DNA of 64,000 bases from Acetobacter tropicalis (GTDB lineage: Bacteria; Pseudomonadota; Alphaproteobacteria; Acetobacterales; Acetobacteraceae): assembly GCF_001580915.1 (NCBI RefSeq), contig NZ_LHZQ01000214.1:1-64000 (forward strand), given 5' to 3'. The notes under the pieces are model-generated. The model ran no database searches and had not been told where the DNA came from. It saw nothing but the letters and a program-made list of their open reading frames with translations. This document shows, one piece after another, positions 28,747-37,854 of the stretch. Numbering within the stretch: position 1 is the first letter of the stretch; each line of letters starts with the position of its first letter. The translations under genes and the position numbers were made by a program.

Positions 28747-29682
28747 ATGAACATCCGACACTTGCGTTACTTTGTAACAGTAGCTGATCTTGGCAGTATT
28801 ACCCGTGCTGCTGAAGAACTGGGTATGGAACAACCCCCATTAAGTCAGCAAATCCGCCAGTTTGAACAGAAATTGGGCGTAAAACTGTTTGAACGGCAGA
28901 CACGCGGTGTAAAACTGACGGAAATTGGCGCAACCCTGATTCCGCGCGCACGCGCCATTCTGGAATTGCAGCACCAGTTTCAGGTCACAGCCGAAGGACT
29001 CGCCCGCGGGGAAGTCGGGCACATCCGGCTCGGGCTAGCGGGAGCAGTACCGCTTCTTCCGGTTATCCCTCTTGCCATCAGATCTTTTCGGGATATTGCC
29101 CCGGATGTCACCCTCTCTCTGGAAGAAAGCAATACACCGGCCCTGTGTGCCGCACTGCACGAGTCCAGTACGGATATTGCCATTGTTCGCCCTCCCGTGC
29201 CTGATCCCGCGCGCCTTTCCGTTTCGCATCTGCTGGATGAACCGACTGTTATCGCCCTGCCCCGTGGTCATCGGCTGACAGAAGAGCCTGTTATCAGTCT
29301 GGACATGGTGGCGGATGATCCTTTGATCATCTTTCCCCGTGAACTAGGCCCCGGTTTTCATGATGCCATTCTTTCGGCCTATCAGTTGGCCGGGGTCACA
29401 CCCATCCTGGGGCAGCAGGCACCGCAGATTGCCGGCACGGTTCCGCTGGTTGCCGCTGGGATGGGCGTTTCAGTTGTGCCGCGTTCCCTGTGCCAGATTC
29501 ATGCGGGCGGGGTCACGTTCCATACCATCAGCGAACCCGCACCACGGGCCACCCTTGCCGTCGCCATTCGGTCTGGCCAGAACATGCCTATTGTCAGCCG
29601 CTTTGTGAAAATTCTGCGCACAACTTGCCGAGAATGGGAAAAAATGAGCCCGGAAGCACAGTTTCCCGCTTCCGGTTTCTAA
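28747..29682 (+). CDS. alsR: LysR family regulator, AlsR-like
   Basis: The 311-residue protein starts with a LysR helix-turn-helix (MNIRHLRYFVTVADLGSITR, then QPPLSQQIRQFEQKLGVKLF) and has a LysR substrate-binding domain from about 90. It is divergent from alsD-alsS, like AlsR, which activates alsSD in Bacillus on acetate or acid signals. No clear ribosome site precedes the ATG, so the message may be leaderless or weakly translated. The gene symbol is by context. Confidence 0.8.
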   Translation: MNIRHLRYFVTVADLGSITRAAEELGMEQPPLSQQIRQFEQKLGVKLFERQTRGVKLTEIGATLIPRARAILELQHQFQVTAEGLARGEVGHIRLGLAGAVPLLPVIPLAIRSFRDIAPDVTLSLEESNTPALCAALHESSTDIAIVRPPVPDPARLSVSHLLDEPTVIALPRGHRLTEEPVISLDMVADDPLIIFPRELGPGFHDAILSAYQLAGVTPILGQQAPQIAGTVPLVAAGMGVSVVPRSLCQIHAGGVTFHTISEPAPRATLAVAIRSGQNMPIVSRFVKILRTTCREWEKMSPEAQFPASGF

Positions 29683-29983
29683 AACACGGAACATCACCCA
29701 TTCCGCCTCTTACCGAAATGGGGGCTTAAATGACCTGCTCCAGCAAATCAGGACGTGCTGCCTCAAAACAATTTTCAACCTGCCAGAGTGATCTGACAGG
29801 TTCTCATCGCTTTTCCGAGTAAGCATTGAAAAGTCAGCCGTTACGGGATGGCGAAGGATTTTTGAGACGAAAGGCGGATTAGTCTGGCGGCACGATGCAG
29901 TGCCATCCAGCTGACACCCCAGATCATTCAACCCCAAAAGACTCGCCAGACCTAACTTGGCAGACTTTTCAACAAGCAGCCTC
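29683..29983. other. Intergenic region between alsR and the sulfurtransferase
   Basis: Convergent gene ends border 301 bases with no supported gene. An AACCTG/CAGGTT inverted repeat lies near 29778-29803; its sequence has no T-run and no recognisable mobile-element remnant. Confidence 0.45.
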
Positions 29984-30859
29984 TTATTGACGGTGATACG
30001 GCACGGAAGCGCGCGGCAGACCGTCCTCTATCGGCATGCTTTCATCGCGGGACCATTCATTCCAGGACCCCATGTAAATGCGCAGTTTCTGGAAACCCGC
30101 AGACGCCAGCGCCACATAAGTATTGGCTGCGCGTGCTCCTTTGAAACAATAGATGATAATATCATCTTCAGGGAATAGATTACGCGATGCCGCCAGTGCA
30201 CGAATATCCTCGGCAGACCTGAAAGCCGACTGCTCTGCGTCAACACGCATGAAATCGTACCATTCTATCCAGACCGCACCGGGAATACGGCCTTTGCGCG
30301 GGGCAAAATCCACGCCGTAAGGGGAGGAACTTTCGCCCAGCCATTCCACTTTGTCACGGTTATCCAGCAGTTTGATGCCAGGGTTTTCCAGAGCGGCAAA
30401 TACGTCTTTCCGTGTTGCCATCAATGCCGTGTTGACCTTCAGGGGGAATTGGGAGGGCGTAATAACCGTACGCTCCGCCGTCAGAGATCCTCCCTGCGCA
30501 CGCCATGCCTGCAACCCGCCATCCAGAATACCAACCTGCGGGTAACCCAAATAACTGAGAATCCAGTATCCACGGCATGATGCGCCGTAGCGGGTATGAA
30601 GCGCATCTTCATACACTATGGCCTTTTTGCTGCCATCCAGCCCGTAATCCGCAAACAGAGTGGAAAATGTCTGCTGAAGCTTGCTGAGCCCTTCCTCTGA
30701 CGTTTCTGCCAGATAGGTGAAAATATCCGGCATATTGACTGCACCCGGAATATGCTCCTTGGCAAAATCTTCTTCTGCCCGCACGTCAATCAGCAACGCA
30801 TCATTCTGGCTGATCAGAGCGCGAACATGCTCAGGAGAATAAAGAACCTCTGCTGGCAT
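29984..30859 (-). CDS. Sulfurtransferase with two rhodanese domains
   Basis: The 291-residue protein has two rhodanese modules. The first has LLIDVRAEEDFAKEHIPGAV, and the second has the catalytic loop Cys in IIYCFKGARAA (about residue 235), with KVEWLGE and KGRIPGAVWIEW before it. Thiosulfate or 3-mercaptopyruvate sulfurtransferases of this design pass sulfane sulfur to cyanide or thiols. The loop CFKGAR differs from the CGSGVTA of mercaptopyruvate enzymes and is nearer thiosulfate type (six-residue loop, basic). The substrate is not certain. Confidence 0.85.
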   Translation of the reverse strand: MPAEVLYSPEHVRALISQNDALLIDVRAEEDFAKEHIPGAVNMPDIFTYLAETSEEGLSKLQQTFSTLFADYGLDGSKKAIVYEDALHTRYGASCRGYWILSYLGYPQVGILDGGLQAWRAQGGSLTAERTVITPSQFPLKVNTALMATRKDVFAALENPGIKLLDNRDKVEWLGESSSPYGVDFAPRKGRIPGAVWIEWYDFMRVDAEQSAFRSAEDIRALAASRNLFPEDDIIIYCFKGARAANTYVALASAGFQKLRIYMGSWNEWSRDESMPIEDGLPRASVPYHRQ

Positions 30860-30993
30860 CGCGCTTTTCCATCTTCATGTGAAAGGAGGCTTTATCCCTA
30901 TAAGATGTCTTCTTCGCCCGGCAGGGGGGCGATCACAAAGCCGCTATGCCCGCACTTGGCTGTACAGTTTCATCATAAAAACAGAAGGCAGGA

Positions 30994-31449
30994 TCAGGGG
31001 CGTCCGGAACGATGATAGGGATGCCCTGCGGCAATGGCCTGCGCACGGTAGATCTGCTCCACCAGCATGATCCGTACCAGCATGTGCGGCCATGTCAGTG
31101 TGCCAAAAGACAGTTTTGCATCAGAGCGTTCAATAACAGCGGCATCCAGCCCCTCAGCACCGCCAATGACGAAGCATAACGGGCGGCCAAGAGCAGACCA
31201 CTCCGCCATTGCTTCTGAAAAACCCGGACTACTGAAGGAGCGTCCGGCTTCATCAAGAACGATGAGAAATGCCTGAGGAGGACACGCCGCAAGAATGGCC
31301 TGTGCTTCCCGGCGTTTGATTTCATCAGGGCTGCCGCGCCCGTCAGCCAGTTCCACAATATCCAGCCGGGGGCGCAGGCGCTTGAGGTAACGCTCCACAA
31401 GCGCCAGTTCGGCCTTGTCCTTCATGCGCCCAACCGCAACAAGCCTCAT
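30994..31449 (-). CDS. rlmH: 23S rRNA pseudouridine-1915 N3-methyltransferase
   Basis: RlmH methylates pseudouridine 1915 in helix 69 of 23S rRNA on assembled ribosomes. The 151-residue SPOUT protein has MRLVAVGRMKDKAE at the start, FLIVLDEAGRSFSSPGF in the middle, FVIGGAEGLD (SAM knot) and the ending HPYHRSGRP (family YHR motif). rsfS lies upstream on the same strand, as is common in alphaproteobacteria. Confidence 0.96.
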   Translation of the reverse strand: MRLVAVGRMKDKAELALVERYLKRLRPRLDIVELADGRGSPDEIKRREAQAILAACPPQAFLIVLDEAGRSFSSPGFSEAMAEWSALGRPLCFVIGGAEGLDAAVIERSDAKLSFGTLTWPHMLVRIMLVEQIYRAQAIAAGHPYHRSGRP

Positions 31450-31534
31450 GGAGTGCTCCCCAAGGTTGGTTGGGCGTCAGGCGCATGAAGCAACAGGGTC
31501 GGAAACATCTGGTCACACGTCACAGAAAACAGAC

Positions 31535-32086
31535 TCAGGCTGTGGGGACAGCCTCTGCGTTGCCGTCATCCAGCTCCGCGCCCCACATTTTTTCCAGACC
31601 GTAGAGTTCGCGTGCTTCTGGCTTGAACAGATGCACAATGATGTCGCCCGTATCCAGCAACACCCAGTCTGATCCGTTAGCCCCTTCGATCAGCACACGC
31701 TTGATGCCGATTTCCTTGAGCTTGCGTTCGATATGCTGCGCCATGGCGGCAATCTGACGATCAGCCAGACCGGTAGCAATCACCATCTTGTCCGCAAATG
31801 AGGCCCGACCGGCAAGATCGATGACCACAATGTTTTCGGCCTTATCATCATCCAGACTGGTGGTGATGAGGGTGAGAGATTGCGCCAGAACGTCGGGAGA
31901 GACAGGCTCACGCTTGACCTTGCCCTTAGGGCCGGAGGCCGCGGCTTTCTTGCGGACAGAGCCCGTGCTTGTAGCAGCACCAGCCACAACCGGGCTGGCG
32001 GACGGCGCCTTGGCGGCAGCGGCTTTGGCGGTTGCCGTGGAAGACCGTGTGCGTTTCGGTTTCTCGGCGGGGGGATTGGTGGTTAT
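31535..32086 (-). CDS. rsfS: Ribosome silencing factor RsfS (unusual start)
   Basis: RsfS binds ribosomal protein L14 and blocks subunit joining in starvation. The core (about the last 120 residues: LTLITTSLDDDKAENIVVID, FADKMVIATGLADRQIAAMA, DWVLLDTGDIIVHLF) is typical, after an Ala/Lys/Thr-rich extension of about 60. The only in-frame ATG upstream is at 32209, deep inside nadD without a ribosome site. An AGGAGA lies just before adjacent ATC and ATA codons (32089-32084) that overlap the nadD stop, so a non-canonical start is likely; I place it at 32086 (ATA, overlapping TAA). ATC at 32089 is the alternative. Confidence 0.85.
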   Translation of the reverse strand: MTTNPPAEKPKRTRSSTATAKAAAAKAPSASPVVAGAATSTGSVRKKAAASGPKGKVKREPVSPDVLAQSLTLITTSLDDDKAENIVVIDLAGRASFADKMVIATGLADRQIAAMAQHIERKLKEIGIKRVLIEGANGSDWVLLDTGDIIVHLFKPEARELYGLEKMWGAELDDGNAEAVPTA

Positions 32087-32751
32087 GATCGTTCTCCTGA
32101 GTGTGACCTGCCAGACGGGACGAGAGAGCCGACAGAGCTCCCAAATCCACCATTCTGACGAATTGATGTTGCAGATATACCGTTTTGTCGCCCCGGAAGA
32201 AAAGTCCATACTGGGGGGGGGAGATCAGCAAGCAATGCTGCGCGGCGGGCCGGTATGCGCCAGTGCGCCATATAATGCCCCGCTGCCCCATGCAAGGCGC
32301 GATTATTCTGCCCCGGTCTGGGCATAACGGCCAGGGGCACACACCGCACCAGTTGCCGCCAGCCTTTCCAGCGCGGCAGGGAGGCCAGACCATCTGCTCC
32401 GGTCAGCCACACAAACCGTGCATGGGGGAAACGCATCTGTAATTTGCGGATGGTATCAACCGTATAGCGCGTGCCGAGTCGGGCTTCTATGTCCGTTGCC
32501 ACCAGCTTATGGCCATCCACCAGCCGCGCGACCGACTGAAGCCGCTGAACAAACGGCGCCATACCGGACGTTGCCTTCAAAGGATTGCCGGGCGAGACCA
32601 TAAACCACACCTGATCCAGCCGCAGCGCCCGCAACGCCCGACGGGCAATGGCCAGATGCCCTTCATGCGCCGGATTGAAGGAGCCCCCCAGCAACCCGAT
32701 ACGCGCGCGCCGCAGATCTCCCGCAGTTGGAATAGCGTCCTGGCCGCCCAC
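32083..32751 (-). CDS. nadD: Nicotinate-nucleotide adenylyltransferase
   Basis: NadD adenylates nicotinate mononucleotide in NAD synthesis. The 222-residue protein has the nucleotidyltransferase motif GLLGGSFNPAHEGHLAIARR (about 20-40) and the C-terminal ISATSIRQN motif. A run of eight G residues at 32214-32221 lies within the C-terminal part and could be a slippage site. It sits 5 bases downstream of proA and overlaps the start of rsfS. Confidence 0.95.
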   Translation of the reverse strand: MGGQDAIPTAGDLRRARIGLLGGSFNPAHEGHLAIARRALRALRLDQVWFMVSPGNPLKATSGMAPFVQRLQSVARLVDGHKLVATDIEARLGTRYTVDTIRKLQMRFPHARFVWLTGADGLASLPRWKGWRQLVRCVPLAVMPRPGQNNRALHGAAGHYMAHWRIPARRAALLADLPPPVWTFLPGRQNGISATSIRQNGGFGSSVGSLVPSGRSHSGERS

Positions 32752-32756
32752 CCAGA

Positions 32757-34073
32757 TCAGGTCCGAACCTGTCCTGTGCCGAGCACTTCGTACCGGAAGG
32801 TGGTCAGTTGCTCCACACCCACCGGACCACGTGCATGGAAGCGACCTGTGGCAATGCCGATTTCAGCGCCAAACCCAAATTCCCCGCCATCACAGAACTG
32901 GGTGGAGGCATTCCACATCACAACCGCGCTGTCCGTACCATTCATGAAGCGGTTCGCTACTGCTTCATCAGACGTGACAATGGCTTCTGTGTGAGAGGAG
33001 CCATAGCGGGCAATATGGTCCAGCGCTTCATCCACGCCGTCCACCACGGCAATATTCAACATGGCGTCCAGCCATTCGGTCCCGAAATCCTTCTCGGTCG
33101 CGGCAGGCAGATCCGGCACAATCTCACGCGCAGCAGCGTCGGCCTTGAAGCCACAGCCAAACTCAGCCAGATCAGCCACAATCAGCGGCAGCAGGCCGGG
33201 GGCAATGGCCGCATCAATCAGCAGGGTTTCCGTCGCCCCACAGATACCAACCCGCCGCATTTTTGCATTCAAGATAATCCGCCGCGCCATGCTGGGGTCT
33301 GCTGCAGAATGAATGTAGGTGTGGCAGAGGCCTTCTGCGTGGGCCAGCACGGGCACGCGGGCATCTTTCTGCACACGTTCCACCAGAGACCGACCACCAC
33401 GTGGAATCAGCAGATCAACCAGCCCGGCAGCACCCAGCATCTCAGCCACATGGGCACGGTCCGCATCGGGGGCAATCTGCACGGCATCTTCGGGAAGATC
33501 GGCTGCCCGCAGGCCAGCTTGCATGGCGGCATGAATAGCCCGCGCACTGTGCAGACTTTCCGAACCACCGCGCAACAACACCGCATTACCGGATTTGATG
33601 CACAGACCAGCCGCATCTGCCCCTACGTTGGGGCGGCTTTCATAGATCACGCCAATCACACCAACAGGTGTGGCCACGCGACGAATACGCAGGCCATTGG
33701 GGCGCGTCCATTCTTCCAGAACACGACCAACCGGATCAGGCAGATCAGCCATATCCTCCAACCCGCGCGCCATGGCTTCCACGCGCTCCGGCGTCAGGGT
33801 CAGCCGATCCCGAAAGGCATCATTGGCCGTTGATGCTTCCAGATCGCGGGCATTGGCTTCCAGAATGGTGGCTGATGCCTCACGCAGGGCCGCGGCGGCG
33901 GCCCACAACGCCCGGTCCCGCGCGGAAGACGGGGTGGTGGCCAGAGTGCGTGCTGCCAGCCGGGCCCGCTTGGCCAGAACCGTCATTGGTCCCGGCGCAG
34001 ACGCGGCCACGGTCTGCGTTATCACACTCTGTTCTCCGTCTTCATGCGCCTTCATGGCGTCCTTCATCCCCAT
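32757..34073 (-). CDS. proA: Glutamate-5-semialdehyde dehydrogenase
   Basis: ProA reduces gamma-glutamyl phosphate to glutamate semialdehyde in proline synthesis. The 438-residue protein shows the aldehyde-dehydrogenase fold with VIGVIYESRPNVGADAAGL, LIPRGGRSLVERV, the catalytic Cys in HAEGLCHTYIH and MWNASTQFCDGGEFGFG. It is first in a proA-nadD-rsfS-rlmH series. The N-terminal 25 residues are not conserved in the family, so a start at 34061 is possible too. Confidence 0.96.
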   Translation of the reverse strand: MGMKDAMKAHEDGEQSVITQTVAASAPGPMTVLAKRARLAARTLATTPSSARDRALWAAAAALREASATILEANARDLEASTANDAFRDRLTLTPERVEAMARGLEDMADLPDPVGRVLEEWTRPNGLRIRRVATPVGVIGVIYESRPNVGADAAGLCIKSGNAVLLRGGSESLHSARAIHAAMQAGLRAADLPEDAVQIAPDADRAHVAEMLGAAGLVDLLIPRGGRSLVERVQKDARVPVLAHAEGLCHTYIHSAADPSMARRIILNAKMRRVGICGATETLLIDAAIAPGLLPLIVADLAEFGCGFKADAAAREIVPDLPAATEKDFGTEWLDAMLNIAVVDGVDEALDHIARYGSSHTEAIVTSDEAVANRFMNGTDSAVVMWNASTQFCDGGEFGFGAEIGIATGRFHARGPVGVEQLTTFRYEVLGTGQVRT

Positions 34074-34108
34074 TCCAGTGTTAGTCTCAGCCGCTTAACG
34101 TTACCGGA

Positions 34109-35203
34109 TCACACGTTGAAGCGGAACAGCAGAACATCACCGTCCTGCACAACGTAATCACGCCCTTCAATACGCAGGCGGCCAGCTTCTTTTGCCCCGG
34201 CCTCCCCACCATACTGAACGTAATCATTGTACGCGACTGTTTCACAGGCAATGAAGCCGCGTTCAAAATCATTGTGAATGACGGCGGCTGCCTGCGGTGC
34301 TTTTGTGCCTGCGGTAATGGTCCAGGCCCGTGTTTCCTTGGGGCCAACCGTAAAGTAGGTGCGCAGCCCCAGAAGACCGTACCCGGCAGCAATCACGCGG
34401 TCCAGCCCGCTATCCTTCAGGCCGAGGCCTTCCAGAAATTCACGGCGTTCATCATCTGCAAGCTGGCTGACTTCGGCTTCAATAGCAGCAGACACCACCA
34501 CAACCGCAGCGCCTTCCGCTTCGGCTTTAGCCTTGACCGCCTGTGAGAACGCGTTGCCCGTAGACGCCGAGTCTTCATCCACATTGCACACGTACAGCAC
34601 GGGCTTGGAGGTCATGAGCTGCAGGCGACGAACGGCTTCTTCCTGCCCTTCGGGAATGGCTGTGCGGGCGGGGCGACCTTCCTTCAACGCTTCGATCAAC
34701 GGTTCCGCCACGGCAATCTGGGCTGTGGCTTCAGCATCACGGTTCTTGGCGCGTTTCTGAAGAGCAGGCAGCCGCTTTTCAAGCGATTCCAGATCCGCCA
34801 GCATCAGTTCCGTTTCGATGATTTCCGCATCACGCACGGGGTCCACCCCGCCTTCAACGTGCGTGATGTCATCATCTTCAAAGCACCGCAGCACGTGGAT
34901 GATGGCATCTACTTCGCGAATGTTGGCCAGGAACTGGTTACCCAGTCCTTCCCCGCGGGAGGCCCCACGCACCAGACCGGCAATATCCACAAATTCAAGG
35001 CTGGTGGGCACGGTCTTCTGCGATTTGCCAATTTCCGCCAGCTTGTCCAGCCGGGGGTCAGGCACGGCCACACGGCCCACGTTGGGCTCAATGGTGCAGA
35101 AGGGGTAATTGGCTGCCTGAGCCGATGCCGTTGCAGTCAACGCATTGAACAGGGTGGACTTACCCACATTGGGCAGACCGACAATACCGCAGTTAAACCC
35201 CAT
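34109..35203 (-). CDS. ychF: Redox-regulated ATPase YchF
   Basis: YchF (OLA1) is an Obg-family ATPase that binds ribosomes and is linked to oxidative stress responses. The 364-residue protein has the P-loop [30 protein letters not shown], a G3-type [20 protein letters not shown] and a C-terminal TGS domain ([13 protein letters not shown]). The start codon overlaps the pth stop (TGATG), giving translational coupling with pth and rplY upstream. Confidence 0.97.
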   Translation of the reverse strand: MGFNCGIVGLPNVGKSTLFNALTATASAQAANYPFCTIEPNVGRVAVPDPRLDKLAEIGKSQKTVPTSLEFVDIAGLVRGASRGEGLGNQFLANIREVDAIIHVLRCFEDDDITHVEGGVDPVRDAEIIETELMLADLESLEKRLPALQKRAKNRDAEATAQIAVAEPLIEALKEGRPARTAIPEGQEEAVRRLQLMTSKPVLYVCNVDEDSASTGNAFSQAVKAKAEAEGAAVVVVSAAIEAEVSQLADDERREFLEGLGLKDSGLDRVIAAGYGLLGLRTYFTVGPKETRAWTITAGTKAPQAAAVIHNDFERGFIACETVAYNDYVQYGGEAGAKEAGRLRIEGRDYVVQDGDVLLFRFNV

Positions 35204-35784
35204 CAGCCCTTACTCCCTTCTGGCAACGCAACTTGCGTCATGAATTTTTCCGGCTGGCCATCCGCCAGCAGCGGCGCGGCGGCCGCCATTTTATCCAGCA
35301 GCGGCTCAAGCCAGTCCTGCCGGTCAGACTCCGTGAAATTACCCAGCACCCATCCATGCACACGCTCCTTGGCACCCGGATGCCCGATGCCAATGCGCAC
35401 CCGCCAGTAATCCGGCGTGCCAAGCATTTTGTCCATGGAGCGCAAACCATTGTGCCCTGCGGCCCCGCCACCCCGTTTCACCCTCACCTTGCCTGCAGCA
35501 AGGTCCAGTTCATCATGGAAGGCGGTAATCTGATCGGGCGCAATTTTATAGAAAGCGGCGGCTTCCTGCACGCTGGTGCCGGAAAGGTTCATGTACGTCA
35601 TGGGGCGCAGCAACAGCACACGCTGGTTACCAACGCGGCCTTCCGCCACCTCACCTTTGAACCGATTGCGCCAGGGGGAAAAGCCGTAGCGCTCTGCAAT
35701 GGCGTCAACCGCCATAAACCCGACATTATGCCTGTGTCGGCGCATGGAAGGCTCAGGATTGCCGAGCCCGGCCCAGAGCAACAT
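35203..35784 (-). CDS. pth: Peptidyl-tRNA hydrolase
   Basis: Pth releases peptides from peptidyl-tRNA that drops off ribosomes. I place the start at 35784 (MLLWAGLGNP), preceded by AGGA at a good distance; this gives 193 residues, normal for the family, while the open frame runs 12 codons further. Key residues are visible: GLGNPE, His in RHRHNVGF, MNLSG, HDELDL and GHNGLRSM. It lies between rplY and ychF as in many bacteria. Confidence 0.97.
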   Translation of the reverse strand: MLLWAGLGNPEPSMRRHRHNVGFMAVDAIAERYGFSPWRNRFKGEVAEGRVGNQRVLLLRPMTYMNLSGTSVQEAAAFYKIAPDQITAFHDELDLAAGKVRVKRGGGAAGHNGLRSMDKMLGTPDYWRVRIGIGHPGAKERVHGWVLGNFTESDRQDWLEPLLDKMAAAAPLLADGQPEKFMTQVALPEGSKG

Positions 35785-35872
35785 CACTGGTCCTGTATCT
35801 TGCAAGTAAAACGGGGGCACATGCGCTGTGCACGTACCCCCGCACCATCACTCCATAACAGAATGACTGCTA

Positions 35873-36490
35873 TCAGGAAGCGGCTTCTTCCGTGCTTTCT
35901 TCAGCGTCATCCGCTGCATCAACACTCGGTGCCGCAACAGTGGCGATCACAAAGTTGGGCACGTGTACCAGCGGGGTCACGTTTTCCGTGCCCTTCAGGT
36001 CTTCCCAACGCACGTTGTCGTTGATGTCGAGCGTGGACAGATCAACACTGAAGAATTCAGGGATGTGTTCTGCATCGGCTTCAACTTCAACCGTGTGACG
36101 CACAATGTTCAGCACACCGCCGCGCTTGATGCCTGGAGATTTTTCTTCGCCAGAGAAGTGAACGGACACTTCAACCGTCACGCGCTGACCAGCAGCCAGA
36201 CGCATGAAGTCAACATGTTCCGGCGTATCTTTTACCGGGTGCAGCTGAATGTCACGAATCAGGGCGCGTTCGGTCGCACCGCCTTCAATCTTGATTTCGT
36301 AAACGCGGGAACGCCAGCCAGAAGCCTGAATACCCTTGATCACGATGCGGGGGTCGAGGGCAATAAGAGCAGGCTCTTTCTTGCCACCATAAATCACGCC
36401 AGGCACCAGACCGGCACGCCTCGTCGCACGCGCTGCCCCCTTACCAGCCTTCGCGCGCGCAGAAGCTTCGATGGATGTAATCTTTGACAC
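35873..36490 (-). CDS. rplY: 50S ribosomal protein L25/CTC
   Basis: L25 binds 5S rRNA in the large subunit; the CTC form carries an extra C-terminal beta domain. A GTG at 36490 with AGGAGAG seven bases upstream is the likely start ([20 protein letters not shown]), giving 205 residues. The N-terminal L25 domain ([13 protein letters not shown]) is followed by the CTC domain with [20 protein letters not shown] and an acidic tail ([15 protein letters not shown]). A longer open frame to 36541 has no ribosome site. Confidence 0.95.
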   Translation of the reverse strand: MSKITSIEASARAKAGKGAARATRRAGLVPGVIYGGKKEPALIALDPRIVIKGIQASGWRSRVYEIKIEGGATERALIRDIQLHPVKDTPEHVDFMRLAAGQRVTVEVSVHFSGEEKSPGIKRGGVLNIVRHTVEVEADAEHIPEFFSVDLSTLDINDNVRWEDLKGTENVTPLVHVPNFVIATVAAPSVDAADDAEESTEEAAS

Positions 36491-36693
36491 GGTGTACTCT
36501 CCTAGAAACCAGAACGTGCAGGCCTCCAGGGGTGCCTGCACGGTGCGGTGCCCTTAGCGGAAATCTGCCCTGAAAGCAATGCTTCCCTTGCCCAGGCCGG
36601 ATTGACGCCGCCCCCTGCCCCATGCAAGCCAGAACACAGGCTGCCACCATGCAGCCCTGTGTCATACGCCCCGCCAGCGCAGGAATGCCGCCC

Positions 36694-37737
36694 ATGCCTG
36701 AGACTCCTCCCCAGCAGTTCGCCAGTGACAATTATTCCGGCATCTGCCCGCAAGCACTTGACGCCATTGTTCGAGCCTCTGCCGCAGGCTCGGCCCCGGC
36801 TTATGGTGACGATCCATGGACTCGGCTGGCTGAAGATGCCATCCGCACCCTGTTTGACACGGATGCCGCTGTTTTCTTTGTCTTCAACGGCACAGCGGCC
36901 AACGCGCTGGCTTTGGCGACCCTGTGCCCGCCTTATTGCAGCATCATCGCGACCGACATTGCCCATGCCGATACATCCGAACGGGGCGCGCCGGAATTTT
37001 TTACGGGCGGCAGCAAACTCATGACGCCCCCGTGCCCGGATGGCAAACTGACATCCGCCGCCATCAAGCTGTGCTGCCGCAAGGCGCAAAGCCCGCAGGC
37101 TTCCGGCCCGGCGGTGGTCACCATCACCCAGCCCACGGAAAACGGACTTCTGTACACACCAGAAGAAATCCGTGCGCTGGCAGACACCTGTCACGAGCAT
37201 GGGCTGAGCCTCCATATGGATGGCGCGCGTCTGGCCAACGCCGTTGCCGCGCTGGGATGTTCCCCCGCTGCCATAACGTGGCAGGCCGGGGTGGACGCCC
37301 TGAGCTTTGGCGGCACCAAGAACGGCATGGCGGTGGGAGACGCGGTGGTATTTTTCAATCGCAAGCTGTCTCGCGGCTTTGCGGAGCGTGCCAAGCAGGG
37401 CGGACAGATTGCCTCCAAAATGCGCTTTATCACGGCTCCATGGCTCAGCATGATCAAGAGCGGTGCGTGGCTGGAAAACGCCAGACATGGCAACGCCTGC
37501 GCCCGCCTGTTTGCCACAGAACTGGCAGGCGTGACCGGCCTTGACCTTGCGTGGCCCGTACAAAGCAACGGTGTGTTTCTGCTGCTGCCTGAGCAAAGCA
37601 TGAACACGCTGCGCGTAAAGGGCTGGCGATTCTATACCATGTTTGGCGGAGTAGCCCGCTTCCTGTTCGGGTGGGATGCAAAACCCGAGACCGTAAAGGC
37701 ACTGGCGGCTGATATCCGGGCCAGTCTGCAAGCTTGA
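36694..37737 (+). CDS. ltaE: Low-specificity L-threonine aldolase
   Basis: The enzyme cleaves L-threonine or allo-threonine to glycine and acetaldehyde using PLP. The start at 36694 (MPETPPQQFASDNYSG) is the family-typical position, with AGGA nearby. Visible features are FNGTAANALALATLC, HMDGARLANAV and the PLP lysine in LSFGGTKNGMAVGDAVVFF. It is divergent from rplY and 117 bases upstream of aspS. Fold-type I beta-eliminating lyases are similar, so the exact substrate range is inferred. Confidence 0.88.
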   Translation: MPETPPQQFASDNYSGICPQALDAIVRASAAGSAPAYGDDPWTRLAEDAIRTLFDTDAAVFFVFNGTAANALALATLCPPYCSIIATDIAHADTSERGAPEFFTGGSKLMTPPCPDGKLTSAAIKLCCRKAQSPQASGPAVVTITQPTENGLLYTPEEIRALADTCHEHGLSLHMDGARLANAVAALGCSPAAITWQAGVDALSFGGTKNGMAVGDAVVFFNRKLSRGFAERAKQGGQIASKMRFITAPWLSMIKSGAWLENARHGNACARLFATELAGVTGLDLAWPVQSNGVFLLLPEQSMNTLRVKGWRFYTMFGGVARFLFGWDAKPETVKALAADIRASLQA

Positions 37738-37854
37738 TCCACCTCTTCCCTTGACATCTGGGCGGCTCCCCGGCTTCCTCCCGCCCATATAGATAACAGA
37801 CAAAGCGCCGGGCCTGTGTGATAGGCAGGCCGGGCCACAGTTCAGGACCAGACA

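Noticed and set aside
29683-29983. Remnant of an insertion sequence
   Set aside because: A short inverted repeat is present but no transposase fragment or target duplication could be recognised.
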